From contig CM067081.1 of NCBI GenBank assembly GCA_034008185.1, forward strand, positions 8,183,821 through 8,247,820: a stretch of 64,000 nt of DNA. The letters are read 5' to 3'. A program made the translations under genes and the position numbers. Each line of letters begins with the position of its first letter. The stretch's first letter is position 1. The notes beneath the pieces are model-generated. The model worked only from the letters and a program-made list of their open reading frames with translations, did not search any database and was not told where the DNA came from. This document shows, one piece after another, positions 1 through 10,572 of the stretch. The DNA is from Gorsachius magnificus (lineage: Eukaryota; Chordata; Aves; Pelecaniformes; Ardeidae).

Positions 1-434
1 GCAAAAGCCATGCACGTAAGCAAAGCAAAACAAGGAATTCATTCACCACTTCCCACGGGCAGGCAGGGGCTCAGCCATCCCTGGGAAAGCAGGGCTCCAG
101 CACGCATAACGGTGACTTGGGAAGACAAACCCCATCACTCCAAACATCCCCCCTTTCCTCCTTCCCCCAGTTTCTATACTGAGCATGACATCATATGGTC
201 TGGAATAGCCCTTGGGCCAGTTGGGGTCAGCTGTCCTGGCTGTGCCCCCTCCCAGCTTCTTGTGCCCCTGGTAGAGCAGGGGAAGCTGAAAAGGCCTTGA
301 CTGGTGTAAGCCCTGCTCAGCAACAACTAAACTATCAGGGTGTTATCAACATTCTTCTAGTGCTGAATCCAAACCACAGCACTGCGCCAGCTACTAGGAA
401 GAAAACTAACTCTGTCCCAGCCAAAACCAGAACA
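1..434. mobile_element. Endogenous retrovirus LTR, partial (family shared with 7950-8581)
   Basis: The right part of an avian LTR that runs off the left edge of the window. From about 175 it aligns by eye with the LTR at 7950-8581: 'gagcatgac', 'gttatcaacattcttctag' and 'cccagcc(a/g)aaaccag' occur in the same order. It ends in the terminal CA at 433-434. Positions 1-175 carry a segment that the second LTR lacks, so the two copies are different subtypes or one has an internal deletion. No retroviral coding sequence is seen to the right. Whether the left side is a solo LTR or a provirus cannot be told from here. Confidence 0.75.
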
Positions 435-1821
435 CTCCCTGAATTTGGATTTTATGAAAAGCTACAGCCATTGGACGTGTAGGGATAGATCCAAGATCAC
501 TTTCTTTGAGATAAGCCAGGAACTCAAAATGTGGGGAACAATGGTGCAAGAAGTCCAAGCCAGCAACCGCAAGTCAATTCAAGCGTACACATAAAGGGCT
601 AACACAGGGTCCCAAACAACATCCTGGTCTGAGCTGCAGCAAAGCTCAATTAGCCCTGTATCAGCATTGACCTGGTAAGCCCTGCTGAGAACTGAGGCTT
701 ATTAGCTCGCACACTGAGCCAAGCTAATATATCTGTGCTGCATCTGGACTCGACTAATTCTTCTATATAGTATTGCTCTGTGTGCCCGGGTGAGCCTGGT
801 TTTCTGCTAGTTCATGAATTCTGGATGTGGTCTGTCTCACTAAGATGCTATGTCCTGGTGCTTCACTGCAGGAACCTTTGATGTCTTAGCTGCATATCTA
901 AATATCACTTCCCAAACCATAAATGCAAAAACTGTTCCTTTATTCCAGCGGCGTTCCAAAAAATGCCCCAAACCTCTCAAGCAGAAAACCTCAAAAGCCT
1001 CAGTCACTTTCATTAGCATAAATTTTTCGCAGTCAAACCCACACAATTGGCTGTGTCCAACTCTGAGCCGTCTGTTTGAGAGGCTCTGTATTTTACATAT
1101 TATTATAATGTGTTTGTAGAGCAGCAGCGCCTGCAGCATTGTGCTAGGCACTGTTAGTTCAAATCAAATACACTAATTACAAAGGTAGCTTATGTCTGCA
1201 TTAGGCACTAAGGAAAAAATAAATGTGGGTTCAGAATGTGCTTGTTTTCAGAGCCTGAAATTTTCACTTTATGGGTAAACTCTTTACAGCCAAGGAACCA
1301 TGTACAAAGTCTGGGATTTAGCATCTTTTTTTTTTTTTTTTGTATTCTTACAACTCAGGGCATTTCTGTTTCAATGGAGTATTTTGGTCAGCATGTGCAA
1401 GAGAACTAGAGGCAAATTACCATATGTTGCAAATCTGTAGCTGCAATGCCAAGTTTATGATTCAAGTTTGCTGTTTTCCTTTCTTTGGGATGTAGTGATT
1501 TTGCTGTCCTTCACTAAGTACAAGCATAGTCATTTTTTAGCCAGAGAGCTTAATCAAAGTATATAACTATGTTCTAAGCAGCACAGGGAAATAAATTAAG
1601 GTCCATATAGGTTGTAATAATTGAAAATAAGTGTCATTATCTGCTCATAGAAAAGAAGGTGAGAAAAAGCAAAGCTCTGAAAACAGATTTGCCAGTGGAT
1701 GTGGGGTTCATTGGATGCAGGGTTTTCTTCTTTACTTTGAAGTTTTTGATTTCTCCCTCAGCCCCTTTTAAAATAGCATAGCATTTTTAATTGAGATATA
1801 GAAAAGGAGTTATAGTAAATG
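435..1821. other. Intronic sequence, no gene recognised
   Basis: AT-rich sequence inside the long upstream DLG2 intron. It contains a T16 run at 1326-1341. The roughly 100-codon open frames on both strands near 840-1150 overlap each other and have no splice context or recognisable domain. Confidence 0.5.
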
Positions 1822-2330
1822 AGCATGTCCAGAGCATGTCCAGAGGAGAGCAACAAAGCTGGTGAGGGGTCTGGACCACAAGACTTACAAGGAGCAGCTG
1901 AGGGAGCTGGGGTTGTTCAGCCTGGAGAAGAGGAGGCTGAGGGGAGCCCTTATCGCCCCCTACAACTGCCTGAAAGGAGGTTGTAGCCGGGCGGGTGTCG
2001 GCCTCTTCTCCCTGGTAAGGGGCGATAGGACAAGGGGAAATGGTCTGAAGTTCTGCCAGGGGAGGTTTAGGTTGGGCATTAGGAAAAATGTCTTCACTGA
2101 AAGGGCTTTCAAGCATTGGAATGGGCTGCCCAGGGAAGTGGTAGAGTCCCCATCCCTGGAGGCATTTAAAAGCTGGGCAGACGAGGTGCTTAGGGACATG
2201 GTTTAGTGGTGGAATGGCAGGGTTAGCTTAACGGTTGGACCTGATGATCTTAAAGGTCTTTTCCAACCTAAACGATTCTATGATTCTATGGTTCTATGAT
2301 TCTATGGTTCTATGATTCTATGATTCTATG
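1822..2330 (+). mobile_element. CR1 LINE, 5'-truncated 3' end
   Basis: Contains the last part of the CR1 ORF2 reading frame (motifs [27 protein letters not shown] and WNGLPREVV). The frame ends at 2204-2206, followed by the CR1 3' UTR and a terminal array of TTCTATGA-type units. The body starts at about 1834. The preceding bases 1822-1832 are an exact 11-bp tandem copy of 1833-1843. Only the C-terminal tail of the ORF is present, so the copy is dead. Confidence 0.93.
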
Positions 2331-4137
2331 AAATGAGGTAAAATTTACTATGGAGATAATGGGTTGAATGTGAGATTGGAAGTAGTTGTCTGAAAGCAAA
2401 CAGAAGTCACACTTAAGCAGCATATGCAACCACAGGAAAGCGATCAAGAATTATTTGTTCAGAAGAAATTGAGTAGCTCTGACATGATCTTTTAATTGTG
2501 CATAGTCTTTCTGATTTTTATTATTTTTTTCTTTCTTCATCCCAGTCTGTCTTTCTGATGCCTCCTAGAATATTTCCCAGGAATTGCCTGGAAATTTTTT
2601 TCAGCACTACCTGTTCCTTTGGTATCACAGATCCTATATTTCTGTTTGGGATGTTATCAGAAAGTCCATGACACTAAAGGCAAAATATGAGACTTGAGGG
2701 GAGGACAGAGCAGTAGGAAATGCTGTTTACTCTTTTGGGAGCCCTATTCATCTTTGTCACTAAATCTCTCTGTTGAGGAAAAGAAATACAGAAAGAAAAG
2801 CAGAAAGTGAGAGAACAGATACGAAAGAGCAAATTTTATTATTTATAATTTATTTGTTGGTGAAGGTGAATGAAGTTAATTTGAATTCAATAACTGAAAT
2901 CAAAGGCTAAGTAAATTTCTGCTATTTTCCTCTTTAATTCATTGGAATTCAGCCATCAGCTCATGATTAATGAGAAAAGTAAACAAACCCATCATCAGCT
3001 AAAAGCCGTGCTATGTACATACATGGGGGGGGTTAGTGTTTCTTATGCAAATTCATATCTTCCTTTTTATCTTTGTGGCTCAAGGTTTTAGATTCTGCTC
3101 TTGTAAGGCTATATATTTGGTTGTCTTGAAATAGATACATGATTTGCTTTGTCCTTTTAGGTCTTGTTCCATAGTCAAATTTTTCAGGCTACATGTGGTT
3201 ACTATTGATACTCCTAGGAAATGCCAGGTCATGCTATTAAACCCACAGGCTATGAAACATGACAGCCTTTTGAAGAGCTAAGCATCAGAGAAGTACAGTC
3301 CTTTAAAAAGTCTGGTGAATGCAAGCAGCCATTGAAACTTTAGTATAAAATTGCCAAGCTTCGGAGGAAACCGAGAGTTTAGGCATGATGAAGGGGTTTT
3401 CCTGTTGGTTTACTAGATTCCTCCTGAGTTTGAAGTACTTCTGCTAGATTTCTGAGGGTAAAAGTAGATACTTCCATAATTGCTACTAGGTGTACAAAGG
3501 AAAGGTTTTGAGGAATCACCTGGCATACAAGAACTGCCTTCTTAAAGTCAGTTATTGATTTACAGTTGAAAAATAATTAGATAAGCTTAGAGTAAACAGC
3601 ATTGGCACTTTTTAGTCTGTATTCAAACCAGACATCTTCTGAATTAAGGTCTAAAATTAAAAATTCCAATTGTCCAAAGCCACAGACAGGTGCTGTGGAT
3701 GTGTCTCACTCTACAGAAACAATTCAAAAGCTTCACACACACGTTTCACTGCCACTTCACTGTTTAAAATTTGTTCAGTACTATCAGTGACCAAATATCA
3801 TTCCACCTAATCATGGCTACTTGCTGCCCTGTATAAAGGGACTGTTTGGGCTTTCTGAAACACAGATATTTCAACTTCAACACTACTTTTAAATATATCA
3901 GCACAGTGCAAATTGTACAGTTGGCTGTAAAGGTGGGCTGGATCCAGCTGTAATTTCAGAAGAAGAAGTGGTTCTGCAGGTGCTTCTCCACCAACAGTCC
4001 AGGGGAAAACACTACAGTGGGAAGTGTAGCCAAGGGCAGAGCCTCTTCCCAATAAGATGAGGAAGTTTAAGATTAATCTTTCTGTTCCAGCCCATGCTGC
4101 AAAAATTATAAAAGCAGTGCACAGTGTGAACAGGTCC
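2331..4137. other. Intronic sequence, no gene recognised
   Basis: AT-rich sequence without recognisable coding or repeat content. There is a G7 run near 3025. An open frame on the - strand at 3807-4241 is partly antisense to the next CR1 fragment. Confidence 0.5.
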
Positions 4138-4336
4138 CTCTTAGGGGTTGTCAGGCTCTGGAATGGGCTGCCCAGGGAGGTGGTCAAGTCCCCATCCCTG
4201 GAGGTATTTAAAAGCCGGGCAGATGAGGTACTTAGGGACATGGTTTAGTGGTGGGATGGCAGGGTTAGGTTAATGGTTGGACCTGATGATCTTAAAGGTC
4301 TTTTCCAACCTAAATGATTCTATGATTCTATGATTA
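4138..4336 (+). mobile_element. CR1 LINE, short 3' fragment
   Basis: About 200 bp of the CR1 3' end: the coding tail ([20 protein letters not shown]), its stop at 4246-4248, the 'ggttggacctgatgatcttaa' segment of the 3' UTR, and a short ATTCTATG tail. It is strongly 5'-truncated, and its 5' junction lies in unrelated AT-rich sequence. Confidence 0.9.
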
Positions 4337-5337
4337 TGTGCTAAAAATGAGTGTGTTCTGGTTCGTTTTTTATTGTGCCATGAGGAGCAGAATGTGAAGA
4401 TTTGCCATAGCAACTTAGCAGCAGGTGAAAGGAAGTCAAGGTTGAGGTACTTTGGGTTGTTTACTCTGATTTCCAGCACAATGAATTCTCCATTAGGCAT
4501 TCAACACATTTATACACATTTCCTGAGCTTCTTAGAAACCGGCATGGTGCCATATTGCTTAGAGAGACTTTGATTTTCAACAAATTTCAGAAATTCTCAC
4601 TTGGGATCGTTGTTGAGTTACACTTGAAGTTTTGTGAAGATTGAATCTGGCATCCAGGGCTGGTTTTATGCAATGTCTGTTACAGTCACCGAAACTCCAT
4701 AGGCCAGTGAACATCAGGTCAAGGCTCCATGGGCAAAATTCTCCTGGGAGAGCTGCACAGCAGGTTGTGATGCAGTCTGAAATCCACATGAGAAACGCAA
4801 TTCTTGGAGACATGCTAGTATTGAAATCTGAACCTGTAATAACATCAGACTGGGTGATGGAAAGCTCTGCTGTGTAGATCTGGAAGAAAATTTGTGGTAA
4901 GGATATCATTTCATTAGGGCTTTTCAGAGGGAGACACTGAGGAAACCAGGGAGAGAGGTGTGAAATGGTCATACCTAAATACTCATTGCAAGGAGAGAGA
5001 ATACATATGTGCACGCATATGTTTGTGTATAAAAAAGTCCAAGTAGATATATATTAGTGTTAAATACATGCTATGCCCACATATACATTGCAAATGTCTT
5101 CACTTAAGCTAGGTGCCGAGTGTCTCTCTTGAGTCAGTGGAGTGCTCTTGGCACTTTCAGAGTACAATTCATCTCATCCAGAAGCAGACATCTAAAATTG
5201 CTCTGGCGAATCGTGCCCTAAAAATGTCTATTTCTCACACTTGAGTGGAAGGAGCCTCAGGTGATTAGCTGAGATGTAAACATCTATATTAGAGACACTT
5301 AAAGTTGTGTGACCTGAATCCCCCCCACACGGAATGT

Positions 5338-5373
5338 CTTTCTCTCTCTCTCATGCACACACACACACACACA
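5338..5373. repeat. (TC)n/(CA)n microsatellite
   Basis: A run of TC dinucleotides to 5352, followed after 'atg' by nine CA units at 5356-5373. Confidence 0.95.
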
Positions 5374-6269
5374 GAGTGTGCATATACATATCTCAAAGAA
5401 GCTGCAACGTCAGGCTCTCTGGCTGTTGTCTGCTGTGTGTTTTAGTAAGACACTGCAGTGTAGCTTTGGAACATGGTTGGTCCTGTTTAAATAGGCTGGG
5501 TTGTTCCCCTTATTCTTATCCCCCAAGATTCCTTCTCAATTTACTTCCTTTAGCACTACTGAGCGCTATTGAGGATACACACCTGTACAGCCCATGGTCA
5601 TCAAGCTGGGTGAGTTCATGACTCCAGCTATGGCATCACACTGTACGTTTCTTTCAGCTTCAGAGCACTGTAGATCAATCTGGATTTCGGGAGACTGAAT
5701 GTGGGTGCGTTTGGCACTTAGGCAATATTGTTTGGTTTTGATGGGGAAACAGCTAGATCTTACATAGCCATGTCTATACTTTAATGGCATGATAGAAACT
5801 ATTAGAATTCTCTTTACTGAATGCTAAGTGGAGGAAAGTGGAATTTTAGTAGGTTTTTTTCATTTACCTTGGATTATTCTTAGGCAATTGATTGGTCCAA
5901 ATTTTAGTACAGAATGGAAACATGCATTCAGAAAATCTGTGCCAAATGGCAGAGTACAGAAAGCTGGGGTTTATGATGGTGTTTAGCAGACGTGTTTGGA
6001 AATGGTCAGACACGGATGCACATAACCTGCACTTGGGAACTGGGCTGTTGCGCTTAAAATGCCATTTCAAACTGGAAAATTGAAACCTGTCTGGGACATT
6101 ACTCATTTCACATATCCTGATTAAGTATGAGTTTCTGAATATTCAATTACTACTTTTTAGCTGTCCTTTGTCTCAATATAGAGTCTTCTCCAGATCCTGC
6201 TGGCACCAGTATTGTCACTGGCTTCACTGGGAGCTGCTCAGGTTCAGAACCAAGGAAATAGTGCAAATC

Positions 6270-6275
6270 TTTATT
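6270..6275 (-). promoter_or_regulatory. Possible polyadenylation signal of the antisense candidate gene
   Basis: On the - strand this reads AATAAA, about 830 bases after the stop codon at 7103-7101. It is the only canonical AATAAA I noticed in that interval. A hexamer alone is weak evidence. Confidence 0.2.
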
Positions 6276-7100
6276 TTCAGAGCAAGGAGGGTCACTCCTT
6301 TTCCCCAGAAGGATGTTCAGGAGCTAAACCAGTATAACTGGAGACCAAATCTTGTCTTTGGCATTGCAAATATAACGTTTTCTTATGAAACAGACTGTTT
6401 ATGTGCTTGGAGGATCCTTTTTTTGGCATTTACAAAAAGTACCACGTTCCTAGTCCTGCTGCAGTAAGTACAGACTAAATGAGAAATTTAAAAATTCCAC
6501 TAAAAATTGAAGAACAGAGAATATCCAGAGAGAGGCTGGGGTTTTTTGAGGTGGCCTCTTGCTGATGTCAGCAGAAGTTGCGAGCTTTTCAAACTTTTTT
6601 GTATTATGCCCCTGAAGATTTCATAGATCCTTAACTGAAGTGCCTTAAGACACACAGCAATGTTGCCACTCTCAGCTCAAAGATGGATGTGAAAATTATT
6701 AATCTTGGAGTATTCACAGTACAGAGGCCTTCAGGCTTATAGCTTGATGGCATTTTGGTACTAAAAAAAACCCACCCTGAATTGTGATGCTCTAAATATA
6801 ACAATATGCCTCACCTATACCCCAGGACCATGAAAATAGATTTGATATATAGTCAGCAGAAACTATTACCCACCTCACAAGCTACTACGGTTTTTCCTAA
6901 CACTTCCTATGTTTCTTACTCATCTGATATTTTTTTGCAGTGCCGATACTAATGAACTACTAAGGAAAAATGATGTTCTTTTGCAACTTTCAATAACATT
7001 TCACAGTGAAAGAAGAAGCAGTTAATGGAGGGTAAAACTGAACATGTAAACACATCAGTCAAAACAGTCTCATCTCTGCTTCTGACACAAGCTCGCTCCT

Positions 7101-7257
7101 TCACATCTTTATGTTTGTCAGATCTGCTAGTCTTAGGTATCCAGTAAGAAATGAGTCCAGATGATTCCTTCCTGAGATGCGGTCCAATGCATCACTAGCT
7201 GAAGCATGAACCAACAGCCCAGCAAGCCTTTTAGCAAGGGGTGTTTCTCCAGTTGTG
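7101..7257 (-). CDS. Terminal coding exon of an unrecognised antisense gene
   Basis: On the - strand a strong acceptor (pyrimidine tract 'cttttttt..cccttttcag') ends at 7258. The exon opens with one base that completes the previous codon, then runs 51 codons to TGA at 7103-7101. The peptide begins TTGETPLAKRLAGLLVHASA and ends GYLRLADLTNIKM. Composition is even and soluble, and I see no membrane segment or known motif. Its phase fits the donor of the exon at 7743-7863, which leaves two bases. I do not recognise the protein. It lies antisense inside a DLG2 intron. The alternative is a chance open frame beside a chance acceptor; matching phase across three exons makes that less likely but does not exclude it. 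Confidence 0.5.
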
Positions 7258-7742
7258 CTGAAAAGGGAAAAAAAGCAGATTTATTTCTATCTGATTGTGG
7301 CTTTTCAAATCATTGAATACTTTGTGTTCAAGATTAAGAACTAATGCACATGGTACCGAGCATCTCAAAGGATTGAGCCCCGTGTGAATAAACTGCAGCC
7401 TGCAGTAATCTCAGATAACAAGCTCTGCCTAAAGTTCAGGATATAATGCAGAATATAAAGCAGCTCCTTGTAAAAGCCATTCTTGTCTAATTCATCTTAT
7501 CTTTACATTATCAGTAAAACTTGTTAGATACGAAATAACTGGCTGAGACCTGAAATCATGTCCTCAGTCCTGAATTATTAATACCTGCTGAAACAGCTTT
7601 TCTATTAGCAGCTTCAGTGGGAGTAAGGAGTACATACTTCTGGCCATTTTCCTTATTGTTCTGTTTCATAAATTATTGAAATAATGTCCCAGAACAGGTA
7701 ATGTACTTGACATGTAATGTCTGCTCTAAAGAAGCAGCACAC

Positions 7743-7863
7743 CTTTTTCTTTTCTTAAGAAATGCCTTAATATCTTCCCGTTGCACGTATATTCTGCTTT
7801 CCAGTTCCCTAGTGGGACTGCCTGCTTTCTGGTTCAGAGACTCATCCAGCAGGCAAGTGTCAG
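7743..7863 (-). CDS. Internal coding exon of an unrecognised antisense gene
   Basis: The - strand acceptor 'ggaaattattttag' precedes 7863 and the donor AAAAAG|gtgtgc follows 7743. The exon is 121 bp: two bases, 39 codons and two bases. The upstream exon supplies the missing first base and the downstream exon the missing third base. The peptide contains DTCLLDESLNQKAG, then ESRIYVQREDIKAFLKKRK, a charged basic C-terminal stretch. The donor is imperfect (gtgtgc rather than gtaagt). A solo LTR begins 86 bp upstream of the acceptor. No domain is recognised. The opposite strand is also open across this exon, but that frame lacks splice sites and I treat it as a shadow. Confidence 0.5.
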
Positions 7864-7949
7864 CTAAAATAATTTCCAAGCCAGAAGACGATGATGAAGA
7901 ACTTGACCACGTGTGGGAATAGGATTTGTTTGAAATTTCAATGACCAAG
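7864..7949 (-). other. Intron segment between LTR and splice acceptor
   Basis: On the - strand these 86 bases carry the acceptor tract and probably the branch point of the 7743-7863 exon. The reading frame is also open through this segment and encodes a Ser-rich run (eight consecutive Ser codons). A longer exon starting inside or before the LTR therefore cannot be excluded from sequence alone. Confidence 0.3.
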
Positions 7950-8106
7950 TGTCGTGGTTTAACCCGGCTGGCACCTCAGCACCATGCAGCCGCTCGCTCA
8001 CTCCCCCCCCTCCCTAAGTGGGATGGAGGAGAGAATCAGAGAAAAGAAAAAAAAAGTAAGACCCGTGGGTTGAGATAGAGACAGTTTAATAAGAGAGAAG
8101 AATAAC

Positions 8107-8146
<40 letters not shown>

Positions 8147-8581
8147 GTAAGAAAATATACAGAATATATAAAACAAGTGATGCACAATGCAATTGCTCAC
8201 CACCCCCTGACCGATGCCCAGCCCGTCCCAAGCCGCGATCAGTACCCGAGCAGCGATCACACAGCCCGAGCTGCGACCACTCTGCCCGCGACCGACCGAT
8301 CCACTAACCGACCCGACTGACTAACCCCCCCGAGCATGACGTTATATGGTATGGAATAGCTCTTTGGACAGTTTGGGTCCTAGCTGTGCTGTACTCCCAG
8401 CTTGTTATGCACCTGGCCGAGCAGGAGAAGCTCAAAAAGTCCTTGAACAATCTGAGCACTACTTGGCAACAACTAAAAACATCAGCGTGTTATCAACATT
8501 CTTCTAGCACTAAATCCAAAGCACAGCACTATGCTAGCTTCTGTGAAGAAAATTAACTCTATCCCAGCCGAAACCAGGACA
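7950..8581. mobile_element. Solo endogenous retrovirus LTR with target-site duplication
   Basis: The element starts TGTCGTGGTTTAACCC and ends CCAGGACA, with the TG...CA termini of retroviral LTRs. It is flanked by 'ccaag' at 7945-7949 and 8582-8586. A sixth matching base is shared with the LTR end, so the duplication is 5 or 6 bp. The element is 632 bp and no internal retroviral sequence remains, so it is a solo LTR left by recombination. The interior holds an ATA array and a C/G-rich stretch of short 'ccgac/cgagc' repeats at about 8215-8330. It sits in the intron between two exons of the antisense candidate gene. Confidence 0.88.
8107..8145. repeat. (ATA)n microsatellite inside the LTR
   Basis: About thirteen ATA units. 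This site is known to vary in related LTR copies, in my recollection. Confidence 0.95.
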
Positions 8582-8586
8582 CCAAG

Positions 8587-10361
8587 ACAGTCACAGTTTC
8601 AGCCAGTCTCATTACTAAGCAGAGACTCAGAACATGATCCGTCAGTGCAGGGGGGGGAAATGACAACGAAGATAAACTGTCTGTGGCTTAAAATGGCCGA
8701 AAGTGAGTCAGCAAAACATGTGTTTAAGCTGTGTCTGTTCTATGTGAAAAAAACCAGCCTTATCCAGCAAACAATTTCATATATCATGTTTCCATGTCAA
8801 CAGCTATAATAGAGCACCATCAGTTTGTGCAGTTCTCAACTGGAAAAGTACAAAGCAGTAAGTTAGAGCATGAACTTAAGAGAAGAAAACCCATTGAAAT
8901 AAAAGCTTGTGGGAATAGAGTCAAAAGCTGGAAATCTAAATATGTTCATTGGCACAGCACAAGCTAGCAGAGGCTCTTAGCACAGTGGCCAATGCAAAAG
9001 AAAGAGGTAAGACTGCTTGGCCCCTATTAAAGAGTTTTCTACCTTAAATCTTATATGGAATAGTTATAACGTCACTGTAGAACAGGCTCTTCAAATTAGC
9101 TGCATTGGAAAAAAGCTGAGAACAGTGTTGAAACAGAACATAACCCTGCTGAAAAGAGCAGTGGGGATTCCCATTTGAAGTGCTTTCCGATAAAGGTAAG
9201 TGAGGGGGATCTTTCGTCTCATCACAAGGAAGTCCATCTATAAGAAGGGAGCCTGGCCAAGTTAAGTGATGAGGCTGAGGGAATGCCAGTGGGCTTTTCT
9301 GACCTTTTTATTTCTCATCAGAAATAGAAATGACTGTACTAACTACAGTGAGCATGGGAAGGATGCAGGGACTTTCTTACCAGACATGGGGTTCATAGGG
9401 AGCTCCTCAGCAGTTCCATTTGGTCATTGCCCTCCATGCCACCCTTGTAACAAGGAACAAAGGCCTGAAACAGAAAGTCTGGGCCTCCCATGTGAATAGA
9501 TCCTGGCTTAAATGCAGCTAGTTTGCTTAGTTTGCTGTGAGTGGTGGTTGTGTGGTGCTGGTTGATAGGGGAAGATGCTGCCCAAGGCAACCCAGCTCAG
9601 CGTGGGGGTACCGGCCCCAGCGGGCTGATGTACAAGTGCGGGGCTTGCACTGCCTGCCCTGTCTCTGTCCCTCTCTCAGACTGGCCTCAACAGGTGGGAT
9701 TTGATCCTCTCTGAATGTGCCTCGTATCCAGAGCAAAGGGACTAAAAAAAGATTTCAGAGATCAGCGTGTCTGTGTGTGTCTTTACTTATATATGTGTGT
9801 GTGTATACCTGCATTCTGCCATGTCTCCAGCTTCATCTCTTGTCAAGACTCTGGTTGTGGGTCACACGTTCCTTACAAGTATTCACTCTAATTGCTTTAT
9901 CTACAAATGTAGCAAATAAAAGAAGACTAACAAACAGAGCTGTCTGGTGGAGTTTGCCAGATGTTCCTCACTAAATAGGAATTAAGATAATGAAACATTC
10001 ACCTGCTTTCCATAAATTCCATTTCTTTCTCTTATGCTTTTCAGTTGATCTTGCAGGCAAGCCCATTCCTTCACCCAATACATTGTTCTGCGATAATTAT
10101 CAATACACCTGCTAACACCACATAATGCCTACTGGTATACAAACCACTCCTTACAGAGAAGGCAATAGTGTGTTGCTATTTCTGCTCCCATATCTTCCTC
10201 TTACTTGTTCAAAAGGGTCCCAGTACAGTGACCAGCAGCTGAAAGCTTTGTGAAAAACTAGGACAGAAACAGTTGCTTGATGGAACACAAAGACTTTTTT
10301 TGGTAACTTTATATTTCTAACGACTTAGAATTTAGTTATGCCAGGTTGGAATAGGTTTTAC
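8587..10361. other. Intronic sequence, no further exon recognised
   Basis: Lies between two exons of the antisense candidate. It holds a TG-rich stretch near 9769-9806 and a GC-richer patch at about 9590-9700. Short open frames occur on both strands without convincing splice context. Confidence 0.45.
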
Positions 10362-10572
10362 CTTGGCATGCTGCTGATGATATGTGTCCTCTCCGTTTCC
10401 AAGAAGTATCAATATTCCTTTCTTTTTGGAAGCCAAAGAGGTCTGTAATTTTCCCTTTTAAAAAGCACTGTCTTTGCAGACACACTTTTTCTTCTTGATG
10501 TCCTTGAGATATTTTAGAATCCAGGTAGAGGTTGCAGTGACTGACTGTTGTAATTACTCCTTTCTGCAGAGC
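10362..10572 (-). CDS. Internal coding exon of an unrecognised antisense gene
   Basis: The best spliced of the three antisense segments. On the - strand the acceptor 'gatccttatcttacag' ends at 10573 and the donor CAAG|gtaaaa follows 10362. The exon is 211 bp, starts at a codon boundary and ends one base into a codon. Its 70 codons read ALQKGVITTVSHCNLYLDSK, later KITDLFGFQKERNID and ending RRGHISSAACQ. Cys is fairly frequent, and there is no membrane segment or known motif. The trailing base joins the two leading bases of 7743-7863 to restore an Ala codon. An ATG lies in frame just upstream of the acceptor (10590-10588), so an unspliced start there is possible. I could not place the 5' exons. 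Confidence 0.5.

Larger units (their letters stand above)
4337..7100. other. Intronic sequence; may include the 3' UTR of the antisense candidate gene
   Basis: No + strand gene is recognised. The right-hand part (roughly 6270-7100) would be the 3' UTR of the - strand candidate gene ending at 7101. The stretch otherwise holds a TC/CA microsatellite. Open frames of up to 145 codons (for example - strand 4577-5014) have no domain, splice context or recognisable homology. Confidence 0.4.

Noticed and set aside
4577..5014. 145-codon - strand open frame
   Set aside because: No recognisable motif, and the opposite strand is open over the same stretch; probably chance.
7701..7922. + strand open frame of 73 codons with an acidic end
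   Set aside because: Shadow of the antisense exon at 7743-7863; no + strand splice sites fit, and DLG2 has no such segment.
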